DNA from: Zoogloeaceae bacterium
GTDB lineage: Bacteria > Pseudomonadota > Gammaproteobacteria > Burkholderiales > Rhodocyclaceae
DNA: 10,476 nt
Direction: 5' to 3'
Assembly: GCA_031274855.1 (NCBI GenBank)
Contig: JAISPO010000162.1
Span: 1 to 10,476 of the forward strand
Shown here: piece after piece, positions 1-6,722 of the stretch
How the letters are laid out: each line of letters begins with the position of its first letter
Position numbering within the stretch: position 1 is the first letter of the stretch
The notes under the pieces: model-generated
The model's database searches: none
What the model saw: the letters and a program-made list of their open reading frames with translations, nothing else
Told to the model about the DNA's origin: nothing
Translations under genes and position numbers: made by a program

Positions 1-871
1 CGTCCTGATCGGCACACTCTACGCGCTGACGCTGCTGGCGCGTCATTCGGAAATCACTGTCCTGCGGGCTTCGGGGCTATCGACGGGGCGCATGTTGCTG
101 GCGCTGGCCAAGATCGGCGCGGCGTTCATTGTGCTGACCTTTCTGATCGGCGAATTCGCCGCCCCGCTCGCCGAGCGCATGGCCCAGCAACTGCGGCTGC
201 GGGCGATGAGTTCAGTAGTCGGTCAGGAATTCAGAACCGGACTCTGGGTGAAGGATGAGTACGCCTTTGTCAATGCCGCGGATGTGCTGCCCGATACCAG
301 TCTGCGCGGCGTGCGCATTTATCAGTTCGATGACCGTCACCAGTTGTTGTCAATCAGCGAGGCGGCTGCCGGAACCTTTGTCGCGCCCGATCACTGGCAA
401 TTGCGGGATGTTGTCAGCACCAAGTTTGCCGGTGACAAAACCAGTGTTTCGCATGTCGACGAAGTCATGTGGCAATCGGCCTTGACACCGGATGTCCTGA
501 CGGTGCTGATGGTCGATCCCGGGCGCATGTCGCTGATCAATCTTTACACCTATGTCCGTCACTTGGCTGAAAACCAGCAGAAAACCCAGCGCTACGAAAT
601 TGCCATGTGGAAGAAATTGATTTATCCCGTGGCGACGCTGGTGATGATGGCGCTGGCGCTGCCCTTCGGCTATTTGCATGATCGCATGGGCAACATAACC
701 CTCAAGGTCTTTTTCGGGATCATGCTGGGCGTCACTTTTTACATGATGAACGGGCTGTTCTCCAGCTTGGGCGTCATCAACAGTTGGGCGCCTGCCGTGG
801 CTGCGCTCACGCCCAGCGCCCTGTTCCTGCTGGCGGCTGCCGCTATGATCTGGTGGGTGGAGCGAAGATGA
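1..871 (+). CDS. lptG: LptG, LPS export ABC transporter permease (5' end missing)
   Basis: The frame is open from base 2 and ends with TGA at 869-871, giving about 289 residues; the true start lies upstream of the window. LptG pairs with LptF in the inner membrane and, with the ATPase LptB, extracts lipopolysaccharide and passes it to LptC/LptA. The visible part starts in the cytoplasmic loop with the LptG-like stretch RHSEITVLRASGLS, then a hydrophobic helix (LALAKIGAAFIVLTFLIG), a periplasmic beta-rich domain of about 150 residues, and three C-terminal membrane helices ending in WWVERR. The closing GVINSWAPAVAALTPSALF fits LptG rather than LptF. The internal ATG at 92 is not the start because homologous sequence continues upstream of it. 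The last 29 bases overlap the convergent RDD gene. The family call is from recognition, not a search. Confidence 0.92.
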   Translation, partial: VLIGTLYALTLLARHSEITVLRASGLSTGRMLLALAKIGAAFIVLTFLIGEFAAPLAERMAQQLRLRAMSSVVGQEFRTGLWVKDEYAFVNAADVLPDTSLRGVRIYQFDDRHQLLSISEAAAGTFVAPDHWQLRDVVSTKFAGDKTSVSHVDEVMWQSALTPDVLTVLMVDPGRMSLINLYTYVRHLAENQQKTQRYEIAMWKKLIYPVATLVMMALALPFGYLHDRMGNITLKVFFGIMLGVTFYMMNGLFSSLGVINSWAPAVAALTPSALFLLAAAAMIWWVERR

Positions 872-1274
872 CGCGGGTGCCGGCCAGCCGGTCGTGCAGG
901 AACTGCCGGTCGCGGTCGATCAAGGCCCAGAGAATGCCAATGCCTCCCAGAAACAGACTGGGCCAGGCGAGTACATAACGCAAAGCCAGCCGCCAGAGCG
1001 GCGGCGCGCTGCCTGTGGGCAGGACGATCAACAATTTCCATGTCCGCATCGCCAGTGTCTGGCGGCCACCCGACCAGTGCCAGAGAAAGTACAGCGCCAG
1101 CCCCAGCGCCACATACACGCGCAGCGCCGGAATGGAAAACTGAATATGCGCGAATGCGCCGAGCAGCACGAGCGGCACGATCATCACGGCCAGCACGCCG
1201 AGCAATAGCAGCGCCTCATAAAACATGCTGGCCAAACGCCGGCGGATGCCGGGCAAAATTTCCGGTTGAGTCAT
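843..1274 (-). CDS. RDD family membrane protein
   Basis: This 143-residue protein has three predicted membrane helices (about residues 20-41, 50-67 and 98-120). RDD-domain signatures include RRLASMFYE near the start, SGGRQTLAMRTWKL at 68-81 and DRDRQFLHDRLAGTRVI near the end. The first family aspartate, usually in an RRLxxxxYD context, appears here as glutamate (E20). RDD proteins are small inner-membrane proteins of mostly unknown function; some have been linked to ion transport. The ATG shares one base with the DUF3106 stop codon (TAATG), so it is probably the last gene of the sigma-factor operon and translationally coupled. A GGAG lies about 10 nt upstream of the ATG. Its 3' end overlaps the end of lptG by 29 bases on the other strand. 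The exact role is unknown. Confidence 0.9.
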   Translation of the reverse strand: MTQPEILPGIRRRLASMFYEALLLLGVLAVMIVPLVLLGAFAHIQFSIPALRVYVALGLALYFLWHWSGGRQTLAMRTWKLLIVLPTGSAPPLWRLALRYVLAWPSLFLGGIGILWALIDRDRQFLHDRLAGTRVIFAPPTRS

Positions 1275-1702
1275 TATTTCGCCGCTCCGTCTGCCGGAAC
1301 ACCGTAGCGCGCCTTTTCCTCTTCAGGCAATGCCTGATATTCCTGCCACATTTGCTTGAGCGCCTCGCGTTGTTCGGGGGAAGCCCGCTTGATGTTACGG
1401 TACTTTTCGCGCGCCGCCTTGCGCTGTTCAGGGGTGAGTTTCGCCCAGACAATCATGCGATGCTGTATCCGCGCCTGTTTTTCTTCCCCCATGTTTGGGT
1501 AACGCTCGGCGATTCTCAGCCATTTGCGGCGGTCGTCCGGGTCGATCTTGCTCCACTCTGGGCCGAGCGGCGCCAGAATGGCCTGCGCCTCGGGCGGCAG
1601 TTCTGGCCAGTCCGGCGACGCCTGCGCCGGTGAAGCCAGCGCGATGCCGAGGGCGATTACGACAAGGAATCGTTGTCCGATTCCGAAAGATGTTGAAGCC
1701 AT
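1274..1702 (-). CDS. DUF3106 family protein, predicted secreted (periplasmic)
   Basis: This 142-residue protein begins with a clear signal peptide: basic residue R11, a hydrophobic core at about 12-23, and a likely cleavage after AQA at about residue 28. The mature part is charged and helical. It carries repeated short units: KLTPEQRKAAREKY (88-101) and RASPEQREALKQMW (106-119), plus a weaker copy around PDDRRKWLRIAERY (55-68). These match what I recall of DUF3106. The LTPEQ motif resembles the LTxxQ element of periplasmic Spy/CpxP/CnrX-like proteins, but the resemblance is only visual. The ATG lies inside the upstream DUF3619 gene (46-base overlap), with AAGG 8 nt before it. Biochemical function is unknown; a periplasmic partner or sensor for the neighbouring sigma factor is my inference. 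Confidence 0.87.
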   Translation of the reverse strand: MASTSFGIGQRFLVVIALGIALASPAQASPDWPELPPEAQAILAPLGPEWSKIDPDDRRKWLRIAERYPNMGEEKQARIQHRMIVWAKLTPEQRKAAREKYRNIKRASPEQREALKQMWQEYQALPEEEKARYGVPADGAAK

Positions 1703-2070
1703 CTCAGAAACCTTGGGTCAGTGTATGCGGAAGGGGGAAGCTCGTCGCTCAACAGTTCGCTGTCGATGGCGGCCAATTCATTGGCTTGCTGAAAGTTCTG
1801 CCAGGTCTGGACGCCAAAAACGCCGATCATCAGTCCCAGAAAAGCCAGAATGCCGCGATAGTGCCTATGCCATGAATTACCGGCCAACTGTCCGAGACCG
1901 GCATACGAGAAAACCGCCACCGGCGCGGGCTGGGGCCGCAGGGCGGCGCAACGGGCCTCGTAGAGCTTTAGCGTTATTTTCTGGCTGAGTCCGGCGGTTC
2001 CGTGGTCGAGCATGCCGCGAATGCGCGCGGCAAATTCGACTTCATCGGCTTCGTCGGAAATCCTGTTCAT
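1657..2070 (-). CDS. DUF3619 family single-pass membrane protein, candidate anti-sigma factor
   Basis: This 137-residue protein has an acidic, amphipathic N-terminal region (1-45), a proline/alanine linker, one membrane helix at about 72-89 (RGILAFLGLMIGVFGVQTW), and a C-terminal tail with ELLSDELPPSAYTDPRFLRWL (105-125) that I recognise as typical of DUF3619. Its ATG (2068-2070) overlaps the sigma gene's TGA in an ATGA arrangement, implying translational coupling and stoichiometric synthesis. A small single-pass protein encoded directly after an ECF-like sigma gene is the classic position for an anti-sigma factor. I see no HxxxCxxC zinc motif of ZAS-type anti-sigma factors. The family name is fairly secure; the anti-sigma role is inference. 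Confidence 0.85.
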   Translation of the reverse strand: MNRISDEADEVEFAARIRGMLDHGTAGLSQKITLKLYEARCAALRPQPAPVAVFSYAGLGQLAGNSWHRHYRGILAFLGLMIGVFGVQTWQNFQQANELAAIDSELLSDELPPSAYTDPRFLRWLQHLSESDNDSLS

Positions 2071-2627
2071 AATTCGATGCCTTTCGCCTCAAGGGCCGCT
2101 GCCAAAGTATGCGTTGCCCGCGAACAGTGAGTTTTTACGCTGCCCTCGGAGCAGCCCATGACAGCGGCTGTCTCGGCAATATCCAGTTCCTCCCAGTAAC
2201 GCAGCAGGAAGGCTTCCCGTTGACGCGGCGGCAGCTTGCCGATTTCCTGCTCAATCGCGGCAATGGTTTGCGCCTGCTCCAGATCGCCCTGCGGATTGCC
2301 GAGCGGCGAATATTCCGCAACCGGCAGTGTTTCCAGCGGGTCGGCATCTTCATCGTCACCCGGGCTGAAGGCGGACAGCAGCGTTGTCCAAGCCGAACGC
2401 ACCTTCTGGCGGCGATAAAAATCGCGGATGGTATTTTGCAGAATGCGCTGGAAGATCAGCGGCAATTCGCCCGCCGGACGCCCGCTGTACTTTTCCGACA
2501 GCCTCAGCATCGCGTCCTGAACGATGTCGAGCGCGGCGTCTTCATCGCGGACGGCAAACATGGCCTGTCTGAACGCGCGCCGCTCGACGCCGGCAAGAAA
2601 ATCGGAGAGTTCGTTGCGGGATGCCAG
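2067..2627 (-). CDS. ECF-like sigma-70 family RNA polymerase sigma factor (CTG start proposed)
   Basis: From a CTG at 2625-2627 the protein is 186 residues. Region 2 covers about residues 12-77 (RRAFRQAMFAVRDEDAALDI, then FQRILQNTIRDFYRRQKVR). After an acidic linker (DDEDADPLETLP), region 4 covers about 130-175 (LPPRQREAFLLRYWEEL and the helix-turn-helix GCSEGSVKTHCSRA). The first ATG in frame, at 2559-2561, would remove the first region 2 helix (ELSDFLAGVERRAFRQ), which similar betaproteobacterial sigma factors have. No ATG, GTG or TTG exists between that ATG and the upstream stop at 2664-2666, while CTG has AAGGA 8 nt upstream. It directs core RNA polymerase to an unknown regulon. It heads a four-gene operon with DUF3619, DUF3106 and RDD genes and is divergent from ilvI. 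The 164-residue ATG form is the fallback. Confidence 0.88.
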   Translation of the reverse strand: MASRNELSDFLAGVERRAFRQAMFAVRDEDAALDIVQDAMLRLSEKYSGRPAGELPLIFQRILQNTIRDFYRRQKVRSAWTTLLSAFSPGDDEDADPLETLPVAEYSPLGNPQGDLEQAQTIAAIEQEIGKLPPRQREAFLLRYWEELDIAETAAVMGCSEGSVKTHCSRATHTLAAALEAKGIEL

Positions 2628-2662
2628 AGGAGAAGTCCTTAGCCGATGCGGGGTTATTCCCG

Positions 2663-2689
2663 ATTATGCGATGCGGCAAACTTGACCAA
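2663..2689 (-). promoter_or_regulatory. Possible promoter of the sigma-factor operon
   Basis: On the minus strand CATAAT (2663-2668, five of six bases of the -10 consensus) lies 15 nt from TTGGTC (2684-2689), a weak -35. The short spacer and poor -35 make this tentative. It would give a leader of about 30 nt before the CTG start. It overlaps the candidate ilvI -35 on the other strand, so the two transcripts could compete for polymerase. Confidence 0.25.
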
Positions 2690-2710
2690 TCGCGCCTGAG
2701 CCAGTAAGGT
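2682..2710 (+). promoter_or_regulatory. Possible ilvI operon promoter
   Basis: TTGACC (2682-2687) is followed after 17 nt by TAAGGT (2705-2710). The -35 is good (five of six) but the -10 is poor (three of six). This is the best sigma-70-like pair I see in the 123-nt divergent region between the sigma gene and ilvI. No attenuator hairpin or branched-chain-rich leader peptide is visible upstream of ilvI. Confidence 0.3.
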
Positions 2711-2750
2711 TACATGTTTCCAGACCAAAACCCTCACATTCGGAACGATA

Positions 2751-4460
2751 ATGCAGTTAACCGGCGCAGAAATTGTAATCAGATGCCTTCAGGAAGAAAA
2801 GGTTGAGCATGTCTTTGGCTATCCTGGCGGTTCCGTCTTGTTTCTTTACGACGAATTGTTCAAGCAGAATCAGATCAAGCATATTCTGGTTCGCCACGAG
2901 CAGAGCGCGGCCCATGCGGCAGACGCCTATTCGCGTTCGTCCAACAAAACCGGCGTTTGCCTGGTCACTTCCGGCCCCGGGGTGACGAACGCGGTGACCG
3001 GTATCGCCACTGCCTACATGGATTCGATTCCGATGGTGGTCATCACCGGTCAGGTGAGCACGGCCTACATCGGTCAGGACGCTTTTCAGGAAGCCGATAC
3101 CGTCGGTATCACGCGGCCCTGCGTCAAGCACAACTTCCTCGTCAAGGATGTCAAGGATTTGGCAGTGACGATCAAGAAGGCGTTTTATCTGGCCAGAAGC
3201 GGACGGCCCGGGCCGGTGCTCGTGGATATCCCGAAAGATGTCACCGCGCAGAAATGCGAGTTCGAGTATCCCAAGACGATTGCGATGCGTTCGTACAATC
3301 CGGTCGTCAAGGGCCATTCCGGTCAGATCAAAAAAGCCTTGCAGCTTCTGATGGAAGCCAAGCGCCCCATCATTTATGCGGGCGGCGGCGTAATCCTGTC
3401 CGATTCCGCAGCCAAGCTGACCAAGCTGACCAAGCTGCTCGGCTTCCCCATTACCCAGACCCTGATGGGGCTGGGCGGCTATCCGGGCACTGATCGCCAG
3501 TTCCTCGGCATGCTCGGTATGCACGGCACTTACGAGGCGAACATGGCGATGCAGCACGCCGATGTTCTTCTGGCCGTCGGCGCGCGCTTTGATGATCGCG
3601 TCATCGGCGACCCGAACCACTTCGCGCAGGTGGCGCGCAAAGTCATCCATATCGACATCGACCCGTCGAGCATTTCCAAGCGTGTGCGCGTCGATGTGCC
3701 GATTGTCGGCAATGTGTCCGAAGTGCTCGACGAAATGCTCAAGCAACTGGAATCAATGACCGCCAAACCGGACGCCAAAGCATTGGCCGAATGGTGGCAG
3801 GAGATCGAGACTTGGCGCGGCCGTAACTGCCTCAAGTACAAGCAGACCAAGAATGTCATCGCGCCGCAGTTCGTCGTGCAAAAGCTCTACGAGGTGACGG
3901 GCGGCGATGCCATCATCACCACCGATGTCGGACAGCACCAAATGTTTGGGGCGCAGTTCTACAAGTTCGACAAGCCGCGGCACTGGATCAGTTCCGGCGG
4001 TCTGGGCACGATGGGCTTCGGCCTGCCGGCCGCGATGGGTTCACGCTTTGCCAACCCGAAAGCGACAGTGGCCTGCATCACCGGCGAAGGCTCGATCCAG
4101 ATGAACATTCAGGAGCTGTCGACCTGCAAGCAGTTCCGTCTGCCCATCAAAATCATCAACCTCAACAATGGTTATCTGGGCATGGTGCGCCAGTGGCAGG
4201 AAATGTTCCACGGCAACCGCTACTCGGAAACTTACATTGACGCGCTGCCGGATTTCGTCAAGCTGGCTGAAGCCTATGGCCATGTCGGTATGCGCATCGA
4301 CAAGCCCGCCGATGTCGAACCGGCCTTGCGCGAGGCTTTCACCAAGCACAAGAATGATCTCGTTTTCCTCGATTTCGTCATCGACACCAAGGCGATGGTG
4401 TTCCCGATGGTGGCGGCAGGCAAAGGCTTGTCCGAGATGATTCTGGCGGAGGATCTGTAA
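2751..4460 (+). CDS. ilvI: Acetolactate synthase (AHAS) large, catalytic subunit
   Basis: This 569-residue thiamine-diphosphate enzyme condenses two pyruvates to 2-acetolactate, or pyruvate with 2-oxobutyrate, the first common step to valine, leucine and isoleucine. The N-terminal ThDP-binding region shows VEHVFGYPGG and the catalytic glutamate in RHEQ (E50). A central FAD/transhydrogenase-like domain contains RPIIYAGGG. The C-terminal pyrophosphate-binding domain has the cofactor motif at 445-447 followed by NLNNGYLGMVRQWQ. That motif reads GEG instead of the textbook GDG; I believe this occurs in betaproteobacterial homologues. Length is normal. The ATG has only a weak GGA 8 nt upstream, but the following MQLTGAEIVIRCL is a typical start. 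It is the first gene of an ilvI-ilvH-ilvC-psd operon. The symbol ilvB would be an equally common label. Confidence 0.96.
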   Translation: MQLTGAEIVIRCLQEEKVEHVFGYPGGSVLFLYDELFKQNQIKHILVRHEQSAAHAADAYSRSSNKTGVCLVTSGPGVTNAVTGIATAYMDSIPMVVITGQVSTAYIGQDAFQEADTVGITRPCVKHNFLVKDVKDLAVTIKKAFYLARSGRPGPVLVDIPKDVTAQKCEFEYPKTIAMRSYNPVVKGHSGQIKKALQLLMEAKRPIIYAGGGVILSDSAAKLTKLTKLLGFPITQTLMGLGGYPGTDRQFLGMLGMHGTYEANMAMQHADVLLAVGARFDDRVIGDPNHFAQVARKVIHIDIDPSSISKRVRVDVPIVGNVSEVLDEMLKQLESMTAKPDAKALAEWWQEIETWRGRNCLKYKQTKNVIAPQFVVQKLYEVTGGDAIITTDVGQHQMFGAQFYKFDKPRHWISSGGLGTMGFGLPAAMGSRFANPKATVACITGEGSIQMNIQELSTCKQFRLPIKIINLNNGYLGMVRQWQEMFHGNRYSETYIDALPDFVKLAEAYGHVGMRIDKPADVEPALREAFTKHKNDLVFLDFVIDTKAMVFPMVAAGKGLSEMILAEDL

Positions 4461-4462
4461 TC

Positions 4463-4954
4463 ATGCGCCATATCATTTCCATTCTGATCGAAAACGAATC
4501 CGGCGCCCTGTCGCGCGTTTCCGGCCTGTTCTCGGCCCGCGCCTTCAACATCGAATCGCTGACAGTCGCGCCCACCGAGGACGCTTCGCTGTCGCGCATG
4601 ACCATAGTCAGCGTCGGTTCCGACGAAGTCATCGAGCAGATCACCAAGCAGCTCAACAAGCTGATCGATGTCGTCAAGGTGGTCGATCTGTCCGAGGCCG
4701 CCCACATTGAGCGCGAGCTGATGCTGGTCAAAGTGCGCGCCACCGGCAAGGAACGCGAGGAGATGAAGCGGATCGCCGACATCTTCCGCGGCCATATCAT
4801 CGACGTCAACGAATCGAGCTATGTCATCGAGCTGACCGGCAACACCACGAAGCTCGACGCCTTCCTCGATGCCATCGACCGCGCGTTGATTCTCGAAACG
4901 GTACGCACCGGCGTTTGCGGCATTGGCCGCGGCGACCGCATTCTGCGCGCCTGA
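4463..4954 (+). CDS. ilvH: Acetolactate synthase small, regulatory subunit
   Basis: This 163-residue protein starts 2 nt after the ilvI stop. It activates the large subunit and confers feedback inhibition by valine. The N-terminal ACT domain (about 3-75) begins RHIISILIENESGALSRVSG. Asn11, Gly14 and Asn29, positions known from E. coli IlvH to matter for valine binding, are all present, so the enzyme is predicted to be valine-sensitive. A C-terminal domain of about 80 residues (ELMLVKVRATGKEREE onward) completes the full-length IlvH type, distinct from the short IlvN type of E. coli. It ends 29 nt before ilvC. Family assignment is secure; valine sensitivity is inferred from the conserved residues. 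Confidence 0.95.
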   Translation: MRHIISILIENESGALSRVSGLFSARAFNIESLTVAPTEDASLSRMTIVSVGSDEVIEQITKQLNKLIDVVKVVDLSEAAHIERELMLVKVRATGKEREEMKRIADIFRGHIIDVNESSYVIELTGNTTKLDAFLDAIDRALILETVRTGVCGIGRGDRILRA

Positions 4955-4983
4955 TTTTAAAAATTTTCCAGGAGAGGTTTTTC

Positions 4984-6000
4984 ATGAAGGTCTATTACGA
5001 CAAGGACGCTGATCTGTCGCTCATCAAGGGCAAGAAAGTCACCATCGTGGGTTATGGCTCGCAGGGCCACGCCCATGCCCAGAACTTGAAGGATTCCGGC
5101 GTCAACGTGACGGTCGGCCTGCGTCAGAACGGCGCTTCCTGGGAGAAGGCCAAGAAGGCCGGTTTGAATGTTGCCGAAGTCGCAACCGCGGTCAAGGACG
5201 CCGATGTCGTGATGATCCTGCTGCCCGACGAAACCATCCCCACCGTCTACTACGCCGACATTGAAGCCAACATGAAGAAGGGCGCGGCGCTGGCCTTCGC
5301 CCACGGCTTCAACATCCATTACAACCAAGTGGTGCCACGCGCCGACGTCGACGTCATCATGGTCGCGCCCAAGGGGCCGGGCCACACGGTGCGCTCCGAA
5401 TACCTGCGCGGCGGCGGCGTACCTTCGCTGATCGCGGTCTATCAGGACAAGAGCGGCAAGGCCAAAGACATTGCCCTCTCCTATGCCGCCGCTAACGGCG
5501 GTACCAAGGGCGGCGTCATTGAGACGACTTTCCGCGATGAAACCGAAACCGACCTGTTCGGCGAGCAGGCCGTGCTGTGCGGCGGCTTGGTCGAACTCAT
5601 CAAGGCCGGTTTTGAAACCCTGACCGAAGCCGGTTACGCGCCGGAAATGGCCTACTTCGAGTGTCTGCACGAAGTGAAGCTGATCGTCGACCTGATTTTC
5701 GAAGGCGGCATCGCCAACATGAACTACTCAATCTCGAACAATGCCGAGTATGGCGAGTACGTCACCGGCCCCGAGGTCATCAACGAGCAATCCCGCGCCG
5801 CCATGAGGAACGCGCTCAAGCGCATCCAGAATGGCGATTACGCCAAGATGTTCATTCTCGAAGGCAAGACCAATTATCCGGCCATGACCGCCCGCCGCCG
5901 CCTGATTGCCGCCCATCCGGTCGAGCAGGTCGGCGCGCAGTTGCGCGACATGATGCCCTGGATCAAGGCCAAGGCGCTGGTCGACAAGTCGAAGAACTGA
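4984..6000 (+). CDS. ilvC: Ketol-acid reductoisomerase, class I, NADPH type
   Basis: This 338-residue enzyme converts acetolactate to 2,3-dihydroxyisovalerate by Mg-dependent alkyl migration and NADPH reduction. The start is the ATG at 4984, preceded by AGGAG with a 9-nt spacer; the longer frame from 4915 only reads into ilvH. The Rossmann motif GYGSQGHAHAQNL is at 23-35. The cofactor loop GLRQNGASW holds Arg47 and Ser52, consistent with NADPH use. The catalytic residues fall at the canonical class I positions: His107, Lys130, Asp190, Glu194, Glu226, Glu230 and Ser251. Length is that of the short bacterial class I form, not the longer enterobacterial class II. It shares the operon with ilvI and ilvH upstream and with psd 4 nt downstream. 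Confidence 0.97.
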   Translation: MKVYYDKDADLSLIKGKKVTIVGYGSQGHAHAQNLKDSGVNVTVGLRQNGASWEKAKKAGLNVAEVATAVKDADVVMILLPDETIPTVYYADIEANMKKGAALAFAHGFNIHYNQVVPRADVDVIMVAPKGPGHTVRSEYLRGGGVPSLIAVYQDKSGKAKDIALSYAAANGGTKGGVIETTFRDETETDLFGEQAVLCGGLVELIKAGFETLTEAGYAPEMAYFECLHEVKLIVDLIFEGGIANMNYSISNNAEYGEYVTGPEVINEQSRAAMRNALKRIQNGDYAKMFILEGKTNYPAMTARRRLIAAHPVEQVGAQLRDMMPWIKAKALVDKSKN

Positions 6001-6004
6001 ACCC

Positions 6005-6646
6005 TTGGCGCACTATCCTCACCCCCTCATCGCTCGGGAAGGCTGGCCCTTCCTGAGCGTCGCGCTCATTGTCGCAGCCGCCGTTACCTGGTTCTGTGGC
6101 CTGTGGTCTATCCCCTTCTGGCTGATCGCGCTATTCGTCCTGCAATTCTTCCGCGACCCGCCGCGTGAAGTGACGGGTAACAGCAAAAGCGTACTCTCGC
6201 CCGCCGATGGCCGCATCGTCGCCATTCAGCCGGTGCGCGACCCCTGGCTGGATCGGGATGCGCTCAAAGTCAGCGTCTTCATGAACGTCTTTAACGTGCA
6301 CTCCAACCGCAGTCCGGTCGATGGCGAAATCATCCAGCGCTGGTATCACGCCGGCAAGTTCGTCAACGCCGATCTCGACAAAGCCTCCGAGGAAAACGAG
6401 CGCAACGCGCTTCACTTCCGCTGCGCGGATGGTCAGGACATCACCTGCGTTCAAGTCGCCGGTCTCATCGCCCGCCGCATCCTCTGCTACGCCGAAGCCG
6501 GCGCAAAACTGACACGCGGCCAACGCTACGGCTTCATCCGCTTCGGCTCCCGCGTCGATTTGTACCTGCCCACCACCGCGCACATCAAAGTCACCATCGG
6601 CGACAAAGTACGCGCCACCAGCACCCTGCTGGCGGAGTTGCAATAA
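6005..6646 (+). CDS. psd: Phosphatidylserine decarboxylase proenzyme
   Basis: This 213-residue pyruvoyl enzyme decarboxylates phosphatidylserine to phosphatidylethanolamine at the inner membrane. The start is TTG, 4 nt after the ilvC stop. No ATG exists near the expected N-terminus, and the sequence from that TTG, MAHYPHPLIAREGWPFL, reads as a normal Psd beginning. There is no clear Shine-Dalgarno, so translational coupling to ilvC is likely. Hydrophobic residues 16-48 form one or two membrane segments, followed by QFFRDPPRE, LSPADGRIVAI and FMNVFNVHSNRSP. The self-cleavage site is FGSR: cutting between Gly181 and Ser182 would give a beta chain of 181 residues and an alpha chain of 32 with the pyruvoyl group. 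This is the short psd type. In relatives pssA usually follows; here accessory DNA does. Confidence 0.95.
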   Translation: MAHYPHPLIAREGWPFLSVALIVAAAVTWFCGLWSIPFWLIALFVLQFFRDPPREVTGNSKSVLSPADGRIVAIQPVRDPWLDRDALKVSVFMNVFNVHSNRSPVDGEIIQRWYHAGKFVNADLDKASEENERNALHFRCADGQDITCVQVAGLIARRILCYAEAGAKLTRGQRYGFIRFGSRVDLYLPTTAHIKVTIGDKVRATSTLLAELQ

Positions 6647-6653
6647 CAGGCTC

Positions 6654-6677
6654 CAGGGTTCAGGTTACAGGTTTCAG
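6654..6677 (+). repeat. Short imperfect tandem repeat after psd
   Basis: Three 7-base units follow each other: CAGGGTT (6654-6660), CAGGTTA (6661-6667) and CAGGTTT (6668-6674), plus a partial CAG. The final CAGGTTTCAG recurs inverted at 7066-7075. The array begins 7 nt after the psd stop codon. Confidence 0.7.
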
Positions 6678-6685
6678 TTTTTGGT

Positions 6686-6712
6686 GTTGAGGCTCGCTAC
6701 GCGGGCCTCAAC
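6686..6712. repeat. Palindromic hairpin repeat, left copy
   Basis: GTTGAGGC pairs with GCCTCAAC, and the stem continues inward (one G-T pair) to a TAC loop, giving 12 base pairs over 27 nt. No T-run follows, so it is not a classical terminator, though it could protect the psd mRNA 3' end. It resembles the inverted form of the hairpin at 7037-7064. Confidence 0.7.
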
Positions 6713-6722
6713 ATGGCTTGTC

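Noticed and set aside
92..94. ATG at 92 as the start of lptG
   Set aside because: The frame is open upstream to the window edge and encodes LptG-like sequence, so the gene is cut by the window.
2714..2806. 30-codon ORF upstream of and overlapping ilvI as an attenuation leader peptide
   Set aside because: It contains almost no Val, Leu or Ile codons, runs into ilvI, and no terminator/antiterminator pair follows.
2757..3746. 329-codon minus-strand ORF opposite ilvI
   Set aside because: It lies wholly antisense to a clear enzyme gene; its composition (Asp/His/Gly-rich) is the usual shadow of GC-rich coding DNA.
4915..4983. Extended N-terminus of IlvC from 4915
   Set aside because: Those 23 codons overlap ilvH in another frame; the ATG at 4984 has a good Shine-Dalgarno and a canonical KARI N-terminus.
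4957..5670. 237-codon minus-strand ORF opposite ilvC
   Set aside because: Antisense shadow of a gene with every catalytic residue intact; no recognisable motif.
6686..6712. Hairpin after psd as an intrinsic terminator
   Set aside because: No T-tract follows on either strand and the sequence has a related inverted copy at 7037-7064, so it is better described as a repeat.
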